A DNA stretch of 64,000 nt. Source: Centroberyx gerrardi. Lineage: Eukaryota; Chordata; Actinopteri; Beryciformes; Berycidae. Of this stretch, positions 46,764-57,848 are shown in pieces. The stretch lies in the NCBI RefSeq assembly GCF_048128805.1, contig NC_136003.1:19984840-20048839 (forward strand), read 5' to 3'. The notes beneath the pieces were generated by a model. It worked only from the letters and a program-made list of their open reading frames with translations. It searched no databases and was not told the DNA's origin. The position numbers and the translations under genes are program-made. Each line of letters begins with the position of its first letter. Position 1 is the first letter of the stretch.

Positions 46764-47552
46764 CATTGATGCTTCTATGATGTTAAAACAGTGATGACAG
46801 AGCAGAGTGTCCCCGGCATGTTGTCATTGTCCAACATGAACATCATCTGAATAGTGGAAGAGAAGTAGGAAGACGGTAAGTGTAGTCAATGACAATTTGA
46901 TCTGATTTACTGTATATTCATGTGTAAATCAACAGGGAGGCTTCAAAGTCACTGATGATTCTCCTTGAGAAGATTTTTGATTGCTGATATACAAAGAGTC
47001 TCATTTGATAATGACCGGTCCACCATTTCAAAAGTGTGAATCTACTCTGATAAACTGATTGACAACAAACAGTATAAAAAAAAAAAAAAGTCCTCGTTTA
47101 ACAACATAACAGTTTTACATAGTGGTTCCTCTATATTTTAGATACACTGAATTATGAACTTTGTGTAATATTTATTTTTTTCTTGGAAAAAGCATTCATA
47201 GTGTTCATTCCTCTCAAATTAATTTCAACAATATATATTCCTACATATTGAAAAATAATGTCTGTTTTATTTCAAACAATAGGATTATTATTATTATAAT
47301 TATTATTATTATATTACTATTTTTAATCATTTAGAAAGTAAATGATAGAATGAGCATATTGAGATGTAATATGCTGTGATATGCAAAATGCATTTCTGTA
47401 AATCAAAAAAGTAATGATGCTGTTTTTACTGTAAATGTTTGTTTCAAATCGAGATTGACGCACATTTTTAAATTGTTCACTCTAACTGTCCCTCTAATTG
47501 TGCGTTACACTGTGATCCTCCTTTACCAAAATCGCATGACATACAATATTCT

Positions 47553-48110
47553 CTATACACTATCATTTAGGTCCAAGCTGTTTTAGAAAAGTCATGACAG
47601 GCCCTCAGTCAGCCATACTGTAAAACTGTGACATTTTCTGACTAATTTGGACACTGTACAGTTTATCTTTCATTGTAACTGCACAAGTTCTGTAATTTCT
47701 CTACACACTATCATTTAGGTCCAAGCTGTGTATTTACAGTATTATTTTTGTATTTATATCTAATTTGTCCCATTTCTTTTTTTCAGTCACACCTGCCATT
47801 GAAACCAGTAAAATTGAAAACTGTAAAAAAAAAAAAAAAGATTTTACAGTGTGAAAAAGACTTGACTTGAGACTATTGTGTGTGTTTCAAATGTGTGTCT
47901 TAGATACTTTTTTCTACAAATGTCACAGTGTAGAGTATGGCTGACTTTGAGGACCTGTCATGACTTTTCTTAAACCATTTGGGCCTAAATATTAGTGTGT
48001 GTGAAAGTTCAGGTCTGCAGGAGTGTTTTGACATAGAACTTGTGCAGTTACACTAAAAGGTAAACTGTACAGTGTCCAATTTAGTCCAAAATGTCAGAAA
48101 GTGTAATATA
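47553..48110. mobile_element. Nested inverted-repeat elements in unit 2
   Basis: The phrase cactatcatttaggtccaag occurs at about 47559 and again, direct, at 47704. Two further blocks (47568-47620 and about 47625-47695) reappear in inverted orientation at about 47937-47990 and 48025-48105, in the order A B ... A' B'. The arrangement suggests two MITE copies inserted into each other rather than a simple hairpin. There is no coding capacity. The whole stretch is absent from unit 3. Confidence 0.55.
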
Positions 48111-48275
48111 TGCAGCGTTTATAGTTAAAAATGGCACATAGCATTTTTCATTATTATTTTGACATCAAACATTACAGTAATATGGGTGTTCACTTATTGA
48201 ATTTGACGATTAAATACAAAGTAATTGGTTTAAAACAGTATTTATACATGTTTAAAATATCGCACTTTTATTTTA

Positions 48276-49189
48276 CAGTTTTTTACAATTGCTTAAGCAC
48301 GATTTTGAAAACAGGGCTCATTTTGTCAAAACACTACACACAATTCACACAGCCACACACACAAGTAGCAGAACTTTTGCAAAATGAAACACTTCATTCA
48401 AAACTCTACAATAATTTATAAAAACCCAATTTTGTCACCGTATGGCACACACATGGTTCATACGATGTGATTCTGTTTGAACCAGTGACACACTGCTGTG
48501 CTCAATCTAAAACACTTTTAATATTTCTACTTTTCTAATGATATAGTCTGGGTTTGATTTTTTCAGAGATATTGTTAGAGTAAAGTACATGAATATATTG
48601 ACCAAACACAACACACAAGACCAGTACTGCACACTGATGAAAATATTTCTCTCCACATTGTAAAATCAGTCAATACATCCATGCATTTCCAAAGGTTGCA
48701 TTTTGCACTGAAAATCAGAACAGAACATATTCTAAATAGAATATAGTACATAAACACAGCAAAAACATTTGTGGAGACAAAAAAGAAAGCACTGCAACGT
48801 TGCCTTCCATTTTTGTTGAAGACAGGTACACTCACCTGTTGCCTTTTTATAGTGCTTACGCCTGATTGGTGAGTTTACAATTACTGTAAGCACCTAAGTG
48901 TCTGTACACCTGACGGCCGTGTTTGATCAATTGGTTATAGGTGTGGTATTTTGAAAGGCAGTGCCTTGAAATGGCAAAGAAGTGACATCATGTTAGATTT
49001 CTGTGTCTAATGCAGAGAAGTGTGTTTAGTGTTTTGCAAAACACTGTGTATAGTGTTTTGCAAAAAGTGTGAGGCTGAGAATGTGCTTATAGTTGTGCAG
49101 ATCTGGGCTGAGGTTTTGCTCTCTGAGTGTCAGTTTCAATAATTGTGCTTTATGTGTCATTTTAGTATGTAAGCAATCGTAAAAAACTG
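48276..49189. mobile_element. 914-bp non-autonomous Tc1/mariner-like element
   Basis: The ends are inverted: cagttttttacaattgctta at 48276 and the complement of taagcaatcgtaaaaaactg ending at 49189, with TA on both outer sides (48274-48275 and 49190-49191). TA duplication with these inverted ends fits Tc1/mariner. No transposase frame is visible. It is present only in unit 2. Confidence 0.75.
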
Positions 49190-49380
49190 TAAAGGCTAAA
49201 CGCCAGAAGCGTTATTTTCTGTTACTGTAATTTGAACCAGCGGAACACATCTCTCAGAGCCATTGCTCTGGTCCCACTTCCTGTTACCTTGAGTGACAAA
49301 GAATACATTCAATCAGTAACAATAAAGAAAGGACCTACCTTTTCTGTTTTCTTTGAAATGTTGAATTGTTTTCTCTTTTG

Positions 49381-49553
49381 CCGTTGTGTTTTGTGCAATA
49401 TTGTAGTGTTTTGTAAAATGTTGTTGTGTTTTGTGAAATGTTAATTTGTTTTGTGAAATGTTGTTGTGTTTTGTGAAATATTGCTGTGTTTTGTGAAATG
49501 TTGTTGTGTTTTGTGAAATGTTGTTGTGTTTTGTGAAATGTTGTTGTGTTTTG
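49381..49553. repeat. 20-bp minisatellite
   Basis: About eight tandem copies of ttgttgtgttttgtgaaatg with small changes. Long open frames across it (HKTQQHFT-type repeats) are by-products of the repeat. Confidence 0.9.
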
Positions 49554-49767
49554 ACCCTGAGGGCCACCGTATAAAAGTGTCTTGGCAAAGCCTGTCACTA
49601 TTACTGTAAGGTAGTTTTTATTTGTTATCTGTTGGATTCATGTCCATTAATACGATTTAGAGGTTTGTAGCAAGTGATCTCTAACTGTGCAGAGGGAATT
49701 GGTGTTGATGGTTTCAGTCTCAGTCAAGATTGTCACAGACCCAAAAAACAGAAGTATTTAGTGAGGA

Positions 49768-49795
49768 GGTTTTTGTCATGGAGTAAATCACTGTG
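49768..49795 (-). other. V recombination signal, 12-bp spacer, distal V of unit 2
   Basis: Nonamer 49768-49776, heptamer 49789-49795. The spacer reads atttactccatg on the minus strand, one base different from the other V signals. Confidence 0.95.
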
Positions 49796-50258
49796 GTACT
49801 TCTTCTTTAACAGAGCTGTCCCATGTGTTACAGTAATAGACTGCTGAGTCTCCCTCCTCCACAGTGTTGATGATCAAACGATAATCTGATTGAGACTGAT
49901 GATTCGATGTGAATTTGGGAGAGGAGAATCCAGAGCCATATTCTACAGAGCTGTAGTCATGGCGAAACTTCAGTACATACTGAGGAACTCCTCCTGGAAC
50001 CTGTTTATACCAGCGAGCTGATTGATCAGTAACAGTCCCCAGGTTACAGTCCATGGTGGCTGTCTCTCCTCTCCTCAGCATCACAACAGGAGGCTTCTGT
50101 GTCACCACCGTCACACCACTCACACCTGGGAAACAACAAGATGACATGGAGTCAAGAGAAACACACAGGCTGATGAATCCAACATGAGGTCAAAGCTGCA
50201 GTAAGTCAGCCTCCTTACATGTTAGAGCAGTGATGAGAGTGCAGAGGATCCCCAGCAT
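49796..50258 (-). CDS. Light-chain V gene, distal V of unit 2
   Basis: Leader 50219-50258 (MLGILCTLITALT), V exon 49796-50125, intact frame. FR1 has VVMLRRGE, FR2 RWYKQVPGG, CDR2-FR3 KFRHDYSSVEYGSGFSS, germline CDR3 NTWDSSVKEE. The promoter is of the distal type with TATA at 50363-50370. The V exon is intermediate: CDR1 (TDQSAR) resembles the middle V genes, while CDR2 resembles the distal V genes of units 1 and 3. This suggests mosaic descent or gene conversion. Confidence 0.93.
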
Positions 50259-51157
50259 GTTGTCAGTGTGTGCTGAGAATGGCGTTGTATCTGGGAAAGT
50301 TGCCTTACTGCTGAGAGATTAGTAGGTTTGGAGTGTGAGGAGAGGAGATGCTGGAGGAGCAATTTATAAGATCACTGAAGGGGGAAGGAGGAGCTTTGTC
50401 ACCTTATCACAGGAAAACTTGTAGGAAACACAAGTGACCTCATCAAAATAGAAATCAATAAGGTAATTCAAGGCATTACCCAAATTCTAATTATGTTCAT
50501 TTGCTTTCAGATTACTTTGCCATATTTGAGGTATAAAGGTACTACAGATAAGATAAAAAAAATAAATAAATAAAAAATAGTTCAGGAAATGTTTTTCAGT
50601 TTTGCATCCAAACACTAATTTTCTTCTGTGCCACATTTTATAAAGACACAGAGCACCTGCCACTGTTTAAATGGCCTGCTAAGTTTCTTGCTTTCACTTT
50701 AAAAGTGCTTCCAGAAGTAATCCTCTAACCTTTCCCAAGTATTTGTAATCAGAATACATAATTTTAGGTAACAAAATGGAATACATTCCCTTTTATTTGT
50801 ATTTAGTATTCCATTACTTCCCAACTCTGCATGATATCAGACATTCTCAGTTGTGTGGGTCTCTCATTTTCTGTGTAAAGAATAAATTGATGTCATCATC
50901 ATTTTCTCTTTTTCTGACACAAGTAAGTCAGGACTGTGGTTATGACAAGTTAAAAAAAAAGACAGTTGGTCAATTCTGGTGAAACTCCATTTGTTGGTGC
51001 TATCAGTCAGTTTGAGCAGCCCAGCTGTTGTTGGAGCCGGTGCAGACGAAGCCCGTTGACTCTCTGCCACCTTATGACTCAGCCTCCACACTGGCAGCTG
51101 GACTGCAGCGCCTCTAGAGGCAGGTGATGTGTCATCATAACACATCTGATACTCATC

Positions 51158-51545
51158 AGCTTACTGTTCCCAGGGTCAGAACAAAGCGGAGAAGCAGCGT
51201 TTAGTTTTTATGCTCCTCATGGCTGGAACAAACTTCCAGAAAATCTGAGGTCTGCCTCCACTTTAGAATCTTTTAAATCAGGGCTTAAAACTTTTCTGTT
51301 CGCCAGGGCTTTTTAAGAAATTTAGAGCAACACTCATCTGCACTGGAATATTTATTTATTTTTATCTTTTATATTTTCTTTTAAATGTGATTTTAATGCA
51401 CTTTTCACTTTTCTAATCTTCTTGCACTGTCTTTTTATCTATGTCTTTATTTTTATTTTATTTATGTAAAGTACATTGAATTGCCGTTGTGTATGAAATG
51501 TGCTATATAAATAAACTTGCCTTGCCTTTTCTCGTCTTACCTAGC
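51158..51545 (+). mobile_element. L2-type LINE 3' end, between units 2 and 3
   Basis: It is the duplicate of the copy at 39595, with the same break point, the same FYAPHGWNKLPENL coding end and the same CTTGCC tail. A two-base loss near 51187 (acaaagcgg versus acaaagcacgg) interrupts the coding frame here. Confidence 0.72.
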
Positions 51546-51692
51546 TGTCTAGTGTTGGAAACAAGCTTTGGTTTTGCACACATGTACAGTGCAATGGATT
51601 AATGTTATTGATATGGTATTAATGCTATTTTCTTCAAATAAGCCAATATAAATATTAGCAATAAAAAATCTACAGATGTGTTTCCAGTCAGT

Positions 51693-51880
51693 TGCAGCCA
51701 CTCATATATTAGTGAGAGCTGAGACTCAACCTCTTCATTTGCATGGAGCTATAAATAAGGAGAGGAGGCCAGCAGGTGCATCCTGGGAAGGCAGAGAGGG
51801 AGGAGTAGAGAGGTGATGCTTCACTGACTGGGGATGCAAAGTCATCTGCAGTTGCTGCTCATGTTGGATGATTTTTTTTA
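51693..51880. promoter_or_regulatory. Octamer/E-box element 3' of C3 (copy 3), candidate enhancer
   Basis: ATTTGCAT at 51737-51744, then ctataaataa, CAGCAGGTG and the downstream ggggatgcaaagtcat phrase, as in copy 2. Confidence 0.5.
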
Positions 51881-52335
51881 ACCATTGCCAGTCTATTCCA
51901 ACCAGTTTGTACCATCTGTGCATGTGTAGATTTTCACAGTAAATTTATCTCTATTATCATATTGTAGTATACAGTGACAGTGATATATCAAATAACATAG
52001 GTATTGATGAATTTAAATATATTTTATTTCCTTGTTATATAGTTAAAACAAACTGTTTGGGAATGTACACAAATATCCACATTTAAAAATATACTACATG
52101 TTGCATATTTGATTGGTAATTGTAACAACAGGCTAAACATTAATTAATTGATTAAAAAGAGATTCTAGTGCAGTCTTAATCCAAATTTGTGGTTTGGATC
52201 TAATTTATCATGAGTAGCAATGAAATACAAACTTTTTTTTTTTTAAATCACAATGCTTTTTAATGAATCAAACCAAACAAAATACAGCAATTGCAAAGCT
52301 AAAACAATTCTCCCACCTAACTGTAACAATATTTA

Positions 52336-52814
52336 TTACAGGGACAGAGACACAAGTCTTACAAAATAATTTTTAATCAAATCTTTCTGAACATCAAGAT
52401 TTCTAATGTCTAAAACTTGTAACGCCCAAACAGCACAAGCAAGAAAGAAGCAGATTTGAAATGGTAATTCTGGCAGCCTACCTTCTTCAGTGCGGCAGTC
52501 TGACTTCTTGATGGTTTTCTCTGAAGCCTTGGAGCCCACAGACACTTTACATGTGTAGACCTTATCCTTGTTCCAGTCTGACGTCTGGATGGACAGATAG
52601 CTGCTGATTTGGAAAGTCTGGCCTGGTTGCTGAACAGCGGTGCTGGTAGAGACCCCACTGCTCACTGGACTCCCATCAGCCATCCAGGTAACATCTGCAA
52701 AACCCAAAGACGGACTGGGCAGACTGGCCAGACAGACCAGAGTGGCTTTGTTGGACTGGAGCTCATCACTGGACGGAGGGAAGACTGTCAAGACAGGAGG
52801 AGGGAGGGTGGAGC
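52336..52814 (-). CDS. Immunoglobulin light-chain constant exon, C3, with a 48-residue C-terminal extension
   Basis: The Ig domain is as in C2 and C4 up to SDCRTEE (about 52487). There the stop codon of the other copies is replaced: the frame continues GGT AGG and runs 48 codons, to a stop at 52336-52338, through what is 3' UTR in the other units. The extension includes a hydrophobic run, LPFQICFFLACAVWALQVL. The same change creates GAAG|GTAGGC, a fair splice donor that could instead end the exon after the cysteine. The poly(A) hexamer is also altered, from AATAAA to ATTAAA (minus strand, 52259-52264). Whether the chain is made, spliced or degraded cannot be told from sequence. Confidence 0.85.
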
Positions 52815-53756
52815 CTGCAGGAGATGGAGACATTCATCAAGACAATCAGCAAAGTCAGGCATTCACTATGGAAAATAACATGACACTCTATTGTATTAAT
52901 AGATTATTTGTGTTCGCAATTCAAAATAATCACTTTGAAGACCTAAACCAGTTTGCAACAAAGTGTCCAAACAAGAAATCATCACCTAAAGCATCAGCAG
53001 AGTTCATTTTTTTCAAAATGTCATCTATCTATTTTGGAACTAAATCATTTCCAATTCATCACTCAATTCTCTTCAGTTCTGAAATACAGAGGATTCATTC
53101 TGTAAAACTGTTATCAATTTGCAAACCAAGATATTAAGTTACTTACTGTCCTTTAAAAAAAACAGCATAATTATAAACTATTGTAATGTTATCAGTCATT
53201 GTGTAAAAGTACAGTAGGTGTCACTTTTATCAAACGGTGGCTATTTCACCACTGAAGAAAACATATTTTCATACACAGTCAACATACATAGTGATTACTT
53301 TGTCTTCTTGAAAGAGAATATAATTCAATCAGAATTTAAGAATAACTTTTAATTTTACCAGATTAAAGCACAACTAATTATTGTTTAATTCCTTAGGTTA
53401 ATTACTGCTGACAAAATATTTAATGTTGCTAAATTGGAATTGCAGTGATGAAAGCTGTTGAAATAAAACTTGTGTAAAGTAGATGAATTAACACAATCTT
53501 ACACATGTTTAAATTCCACTACAATAAAAAAATTTAGAAAACTGTATAGAAAACATTTCAGATATTGTGACCCATGGCACATTTTTACTATACCTGCTTG
53601 ATATCAAAGCTGATGTAAAAGCTTCAATTATCATGCACTGAACATAAGATTTAAATATTAGAAATGATTTAAACATGACTTGATTATTTTCTACTAACGC
53701 ACTAAAGAAATAACAGGAGAACTAGCATGTATTATGAGCAGTTAAACAGTACTCAC

Positions 53757-53790
53757 CTGTCACAATCAGCTTGGTGCCTTGTCCGAATAC
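53757..53790 (-). CDS. Light-chain J segment, unit 3
   Basis: Same coding sequence VFGQGTKLIVT and acag|gtgagt donor as in units 2 and 4. Confidence 0.95.
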
Positions 53791-53829
53791 CACAGTGATT
53801 CAGTTTGTACACATGGCCGTACAAAAACC
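53791..53829 (-). other. J recombination signal, 23-bp spacer, unit 3
   Basis: Heptamer 53791-53797, 23-bp spacer, nonamer 53821-53829. Confidence 0.95.
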
Positions 53830-53855
53830 TCCAGACTCTCACTAATGAGGGGAGT

Positions 53856-53865
53856 GGAACTGAAA
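53856..53865 (+). promoter_or_regulatory. PU.1/IRF composite element (EICE), unit 3
   Basis: GGAACTGAAA followed by cttcctg, as in the other units. Confidence 0.6.
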
Positions 53866-54256
53866 CTTCCTGTTCAGACCAATCTAACTTTCACTGTCAA
53901 CATCTCATTCCCTTCATCAGTGAGCCTATATTCCAAAGCACCGCTGGACTTCAACATTGATTCTGAAATCTCTGCTGCATCCTTTTGTTTTCATGGGAAT
54001 GTTTAAAGTCCAGATGTGATCGTTGAAAACAGAGTGATGATGGTGATGATGATGATGATGCTGTCCTTGATAAGAGCGTCATTCAGACAATCCAGCAAAG
54101 TTTGTTCCAAATGTTATGTTGACAGGAATATTTCATATGCTCTTGTCTCTCTAGAGGCTTTTGTTCAGCATCCTTTCTTGTTTTGTTCCAGGTTTGCTGT
54201 TTTGGCTTTGTTTGATTTTGCTCAGCATTCATAAAAGCTGTAGTGAGACTCATTGA

Positions 54257-54284
54257 GGTTTTTGTCATGGTGTGAATCACTGTG
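54257..54284 (-). other. V recombination signal, 12-bp spacer, proximal V of unit 3
   Basis: Nonamer 54257-54265 and heptamer 54278-54284, consensus. Confidence 0.95.
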
Positions 54285-54740
54285 ATACAGCTGCAGCAGC
54301 AGAGTCATCCCATGTCTGACAGAAATACTCAGCAGAGTCTCCTGCCTCTGCCCGCTTGATGATCAACTGGTAATCTGTACTTGATAAGGATTTAGAGTTG
54401 AATCGACTGGAGGAGAATCCTGTTCCAAACTCGAGTGAACTGCTCCCATGGTAAAATTTCAGAATATACTGAGGAACCCCACCAGGAACCTGTTTATACC
54501 AACTGACATAATTGCTATCATATCTCTCAATGTTGCAGCTCATAATGACCTCTTGTCCTGTAGAAACTGTCTGGACAGCAGGCGTCTGGGTCAGCACTAT
54601 CACTCCTTCAACATCTGTCAACATACACAGAAAGACACATGAGTGAAAGGTTTATGGCTGAAAATGTGGCCTGGAAAAGGAATAAGAAGTAATAACTTAC
54701 ATGTTAGAGCAGTGATGAGAGTGCAGAGGATCCCCAGCAT
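54285..54740 (-). CDS. Light-chain V gene, proximal V of unit 3
   Basis: Leader 54701-54740, V exon 54285-54614 (330 nt, open). FR1 is VEGVIVLTQTPAVQTV, CDR1 ERYDSN, CDR2 region ILKFYHGSSSLEFG and germline CDR3 QTWDDSAAAA. The TATA-type element is at 54830-54838. CDR1 and CDR3 resemble the proximal V of unit 4, while the CDR2 segment KFYHGSSS is closer to that of the middle V genes, so exchange between V families is possible. Confidence 0.93.
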
Positions 54741-55948
54741 GTTGTCAGTGTGTGGTGTAAACCTCCTTACTGTCCAGCTGAGAGATGAGCAGCACTGGAG
54801 TGTGAGGAGAGGAGAGACTGAAGAAGAAGCTTATAAGGAGACTGAGGAGAGGAGAAGGGGAGGGGGAGGAGTTTCAACACTGAACACAGTTTTCATTCAG
54901 AAGTTAACTACATAATGTATTTGATTTCACATCATAACATCTAGTCATTCCATTCCAAAACCTCTCATTTTATACCCTGTTGTCTTCATGAGAATATATC
55001 TTCATAGCTATTCAGGCTCATATTATAATGGTCCCTTCAGGTTGTACATAATGTCTAATAAACACTAATGTTCTATGATAGCAGGGCAGAGAATAATGCT
55101 CCCTATTGATCCCAAATCATTATTATTAATTGATGAGAAGCCCATCCTGAATCTCTGAATCTAGACTGTGTCATTTTCATTAGCTCATTGTTGAACTGCA
55201 CATCTGACTTGACTGTGGTAAAAACCTTTGAAGGCCAGCTGATCGCCCTGTTGGTTATTTTAAAGTGTTAATCCATTAGATTCTTGTGTTTTGGAGAAAT
55301 CTTTGGTCTTTTTTCCTTAAAGTTTCTGGTGATGAAGATTGAATTTCTTTATGTATCGGCCTTCTCTTAGTTTCTTCAGTCACGGTGCCTATCGCTGCTC
55401 ATGCAAACTACTTATTTCTTCCTCCTTTTATTCGTGTTTGTGTGTTAACTGTAGTACGTTGCTGGAAGTATAAAATTACATCTTGTGCACCAGAGGATTT
55501 TTCCCATGAAAGAACGGCCGACCTCATACCAGGTGTTCAGAACAACAAATGAAAAGCTTTCAAGGTATCGGCTGAATCACTTTGTGTTGTATTGATCAGT
55601 GAAAGGGATTAGCAAAGCAAATATTTATTTTTTATGAAAATATCATATAATATTACTATTAGTTGGAACAATGATATATTACTGTTTTTAATTATTTATT
55701 TTATATTTGCTTTTACCATGACAATTTCATTTGCCAATACACACAGCTGGCAATCATGTAACTAGCTTTCTGCTAGTTTTCACTTCACTGCTGGATTCAT
55801 GTGAAAATCCATTATGGAGGTTTAGTGGTTTGTAGCAGTTGATCTGTAATTGTACATGTGGGGATGTTATACAGGGAATTGGTTTTGATGTCTTCAGTCT
55901 CAGTCAAGATGTGTGAGAGACACAAAAAGCAGAAGTATTTAGTGAGGA

Positions 55949-55976
55949 GGTTTTTGTCATGGTGTAAATCACTGTG
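55949..55976 (-). other. V recombination signal, 12-bp spacer, middle V of unit 3
   Basis: Nonamer 55949-55957 and heptamer 55970-55976. Confidence 0.95.
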
Positions 55977-56439
55977 ATACGTTCTCATTAACAGAGCTGT
56001 CCCATGTTTGACAGTAATAGACTGCTGAGTCTCCCTCCTCCACAGTGTTGATGATCAAACGATAATCTGATTTTGACTGATGATTAGATGTGAATTTGGG
56101 AGAGGAGAATCCAGAGCCATAACTCACAGAGCTCCAGCCATGATAAAACCTCAACACATACTGAGGAACTCCTCCTGGAACCTGTTTATACCAGCGAGCT
56201 GCACTATTAGTAACAGTCCCCAGGTTACAGTCCATGGTGGCTGTCTCTCCTCTCCTCAGCGTCACAACAGGAGGCTTCTGTGTCACCACCGTCACACCAC
56301 TCACACCTGGGAAACAACAAGATGACATGGAGTCAAGAGAAACACACAGGCTGATGAATCCAACATGAGGTCAAAGCTGCAGTAAGTCAGCCTCCTTACA
56401 TGTTAGAGCAGTGATGAGAGTGCAGAGGATCCCCAGCAT
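55977..56439 (-). CDS. Light-chain V gene, middle V of unit 3
   Basis: Leader 56400-56439 (MLGILCTLITALT), V exon 55977-56306 with intact frame. Domain residues: MDCNL, ARWYKQVPGG, FYHGWSSVSYGSGFSS, VYYC. Germline CDR3 is QTWDSSVNEN. It is the clearest counterpart of the unit 2 middle V (SVSYG in both) but lacks the additional cysteine of that gene. The TATA-type element is at 56529-56537. Confidence 0.94.
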
Positions 56440-57032
56440 GTTGTCAGTGTGTGGTGTAAACCTCCTTACTGTCCAGCTGAGAGATGAGCAGCACTGGAGT
56501 GTGAGGAGAGGAGACACTGAAGAAGAAGCTTATATGGACAGAGGTGAGGAAAGGGGAGGGTCTTAGCCAAGAGACTTTATCGTTCTACAGAAAAAGTCAC
56601 TGTAGGTAATAGTCTACAGTGATGGTAATATTACTCGAAAAATATTGAAAGCTGATAGCTATATAAAAAAAAAAAAACAGAAAATCACAGTAGTTTTGGT
56701 GGCGGTTGCCTAGAGGTTAGAGAAGCAGGACTGTGATTGGAAAGTCACTGGATCAAATCTCCAGACGGGTTTGGAAAGATGTGGTGGAGAAAAGTGAAGA
56801 TTAACACTCTTCTCTTCCTCAGCAACTGTTGAGGAGCCATCGAGCAAAGCACTGAAGCCCCAGTGGAGCTGCTCACTGGCCAACAGAAGAAGACTGGTTG
56901 TACTGGGAAGCTCCCAGCTGTGAATGTGTGAGACTGTGAGAATGTGAAGCAGGGTGTTGCTGAATAAATACATGTAAAAAAAAAAAAACATTGAGAGAAA
57001 AGCAGGTTTACAATAAATATTTTAATTGCATT

Positions 57033-57848
57033 TGTGACCAGGCCCAGTAGGAATACGAGATTGTCATGTACCACCTATGGCCTAATACTCAAGAAACCAA
57101 CCAAATTCTTGGGCCTTACCACAATGTTAAATTTCAAAGATTACAGACAGAGCGGGAGACGTGCATTCAGGTCACACAAAATATTTATTTGATTTGCTGT
57201 AGGGGAAGAGAAAAATGCTGCTAAGAAACTAGAAGGAAAACAGGTTAGTCCAAACAATAATCTCTTTACTACAAACAAGAAATACGGATAAAATGTTGAC
57301 TGATACAGATTGTAGCAGCAAGTATAGCTGTAATTTAAGGGAACCCCCACTAGGTGGCAGAGTGAGGGTAGGGCGTGTACTGCAGGGAGATACTACAACA
57401 CCAGTAAAGACACACCACGCATGCACAATACACCACTTCAAACTTGTACACTGCAGATCCAATGAACGCTATGTGAAGATGGTAACTGCAAACTTAAAAG
57501 CACCACACCACACGCAGTGAAGACAAACTAGAACCCAGTCCACTCCCTGCAGTGCTGTCCCTCTGCTCAAGGGATAGAAAGGGATACAAATGAAGCCTCT
57601 AGCATGAGGTTATGAATGACACAGTTGGTTCATGGGCAAACATATTCTTTTTTACAATGCAAACAGCCACCCTAGAATCTGCATCAATTGTACTGCAGGA
57701 ACAAGGCGAGGTACACGCCCAACCTTTGACAGGCTCAAACAGAGGAAGACTGACTGACACACCTGTCTTTATAAAGGGGAGTGGACCGCTCATCAGTTCC
57801 AGTGACCCAACTACTAAAGGCGGTGCCCTCCACCTAGCAGCCACCACA
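57033..57848 (-). mobile_element. LTR-like insertion in unit 3 (same insertion as in unit 2)
   Basis: Starts TGTG, ends CACA, flanked by CATT at 57029-57032 and 57849-57852, at the homologous position to the unit 2 insertion. It is shorter than that copy. It is non-coding and looks like an old, inert solo-LTR-like relic. Confidence 0.65.

Larger units (their letters stand above)
40922..50258 (-). other. Light-chain unit 2 (V-V-V-J-C)
   Basis: V at 49796, 44521 and 42718, J at 42196 and C at 40922, all on the minus strand. At 9.3 kb from C to distal V it is longer than unit 3, because a further 2 kb of mobile DNA (47.5-49.6 kb) was inserted between the middle and distal V. Confidence 0.92.

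Noticed and set aside
49313-49598. Repetitive 90-codon frames (HKTQQHFT-type)
   Set aside because: They are translations of the 20-bp minisatellite.
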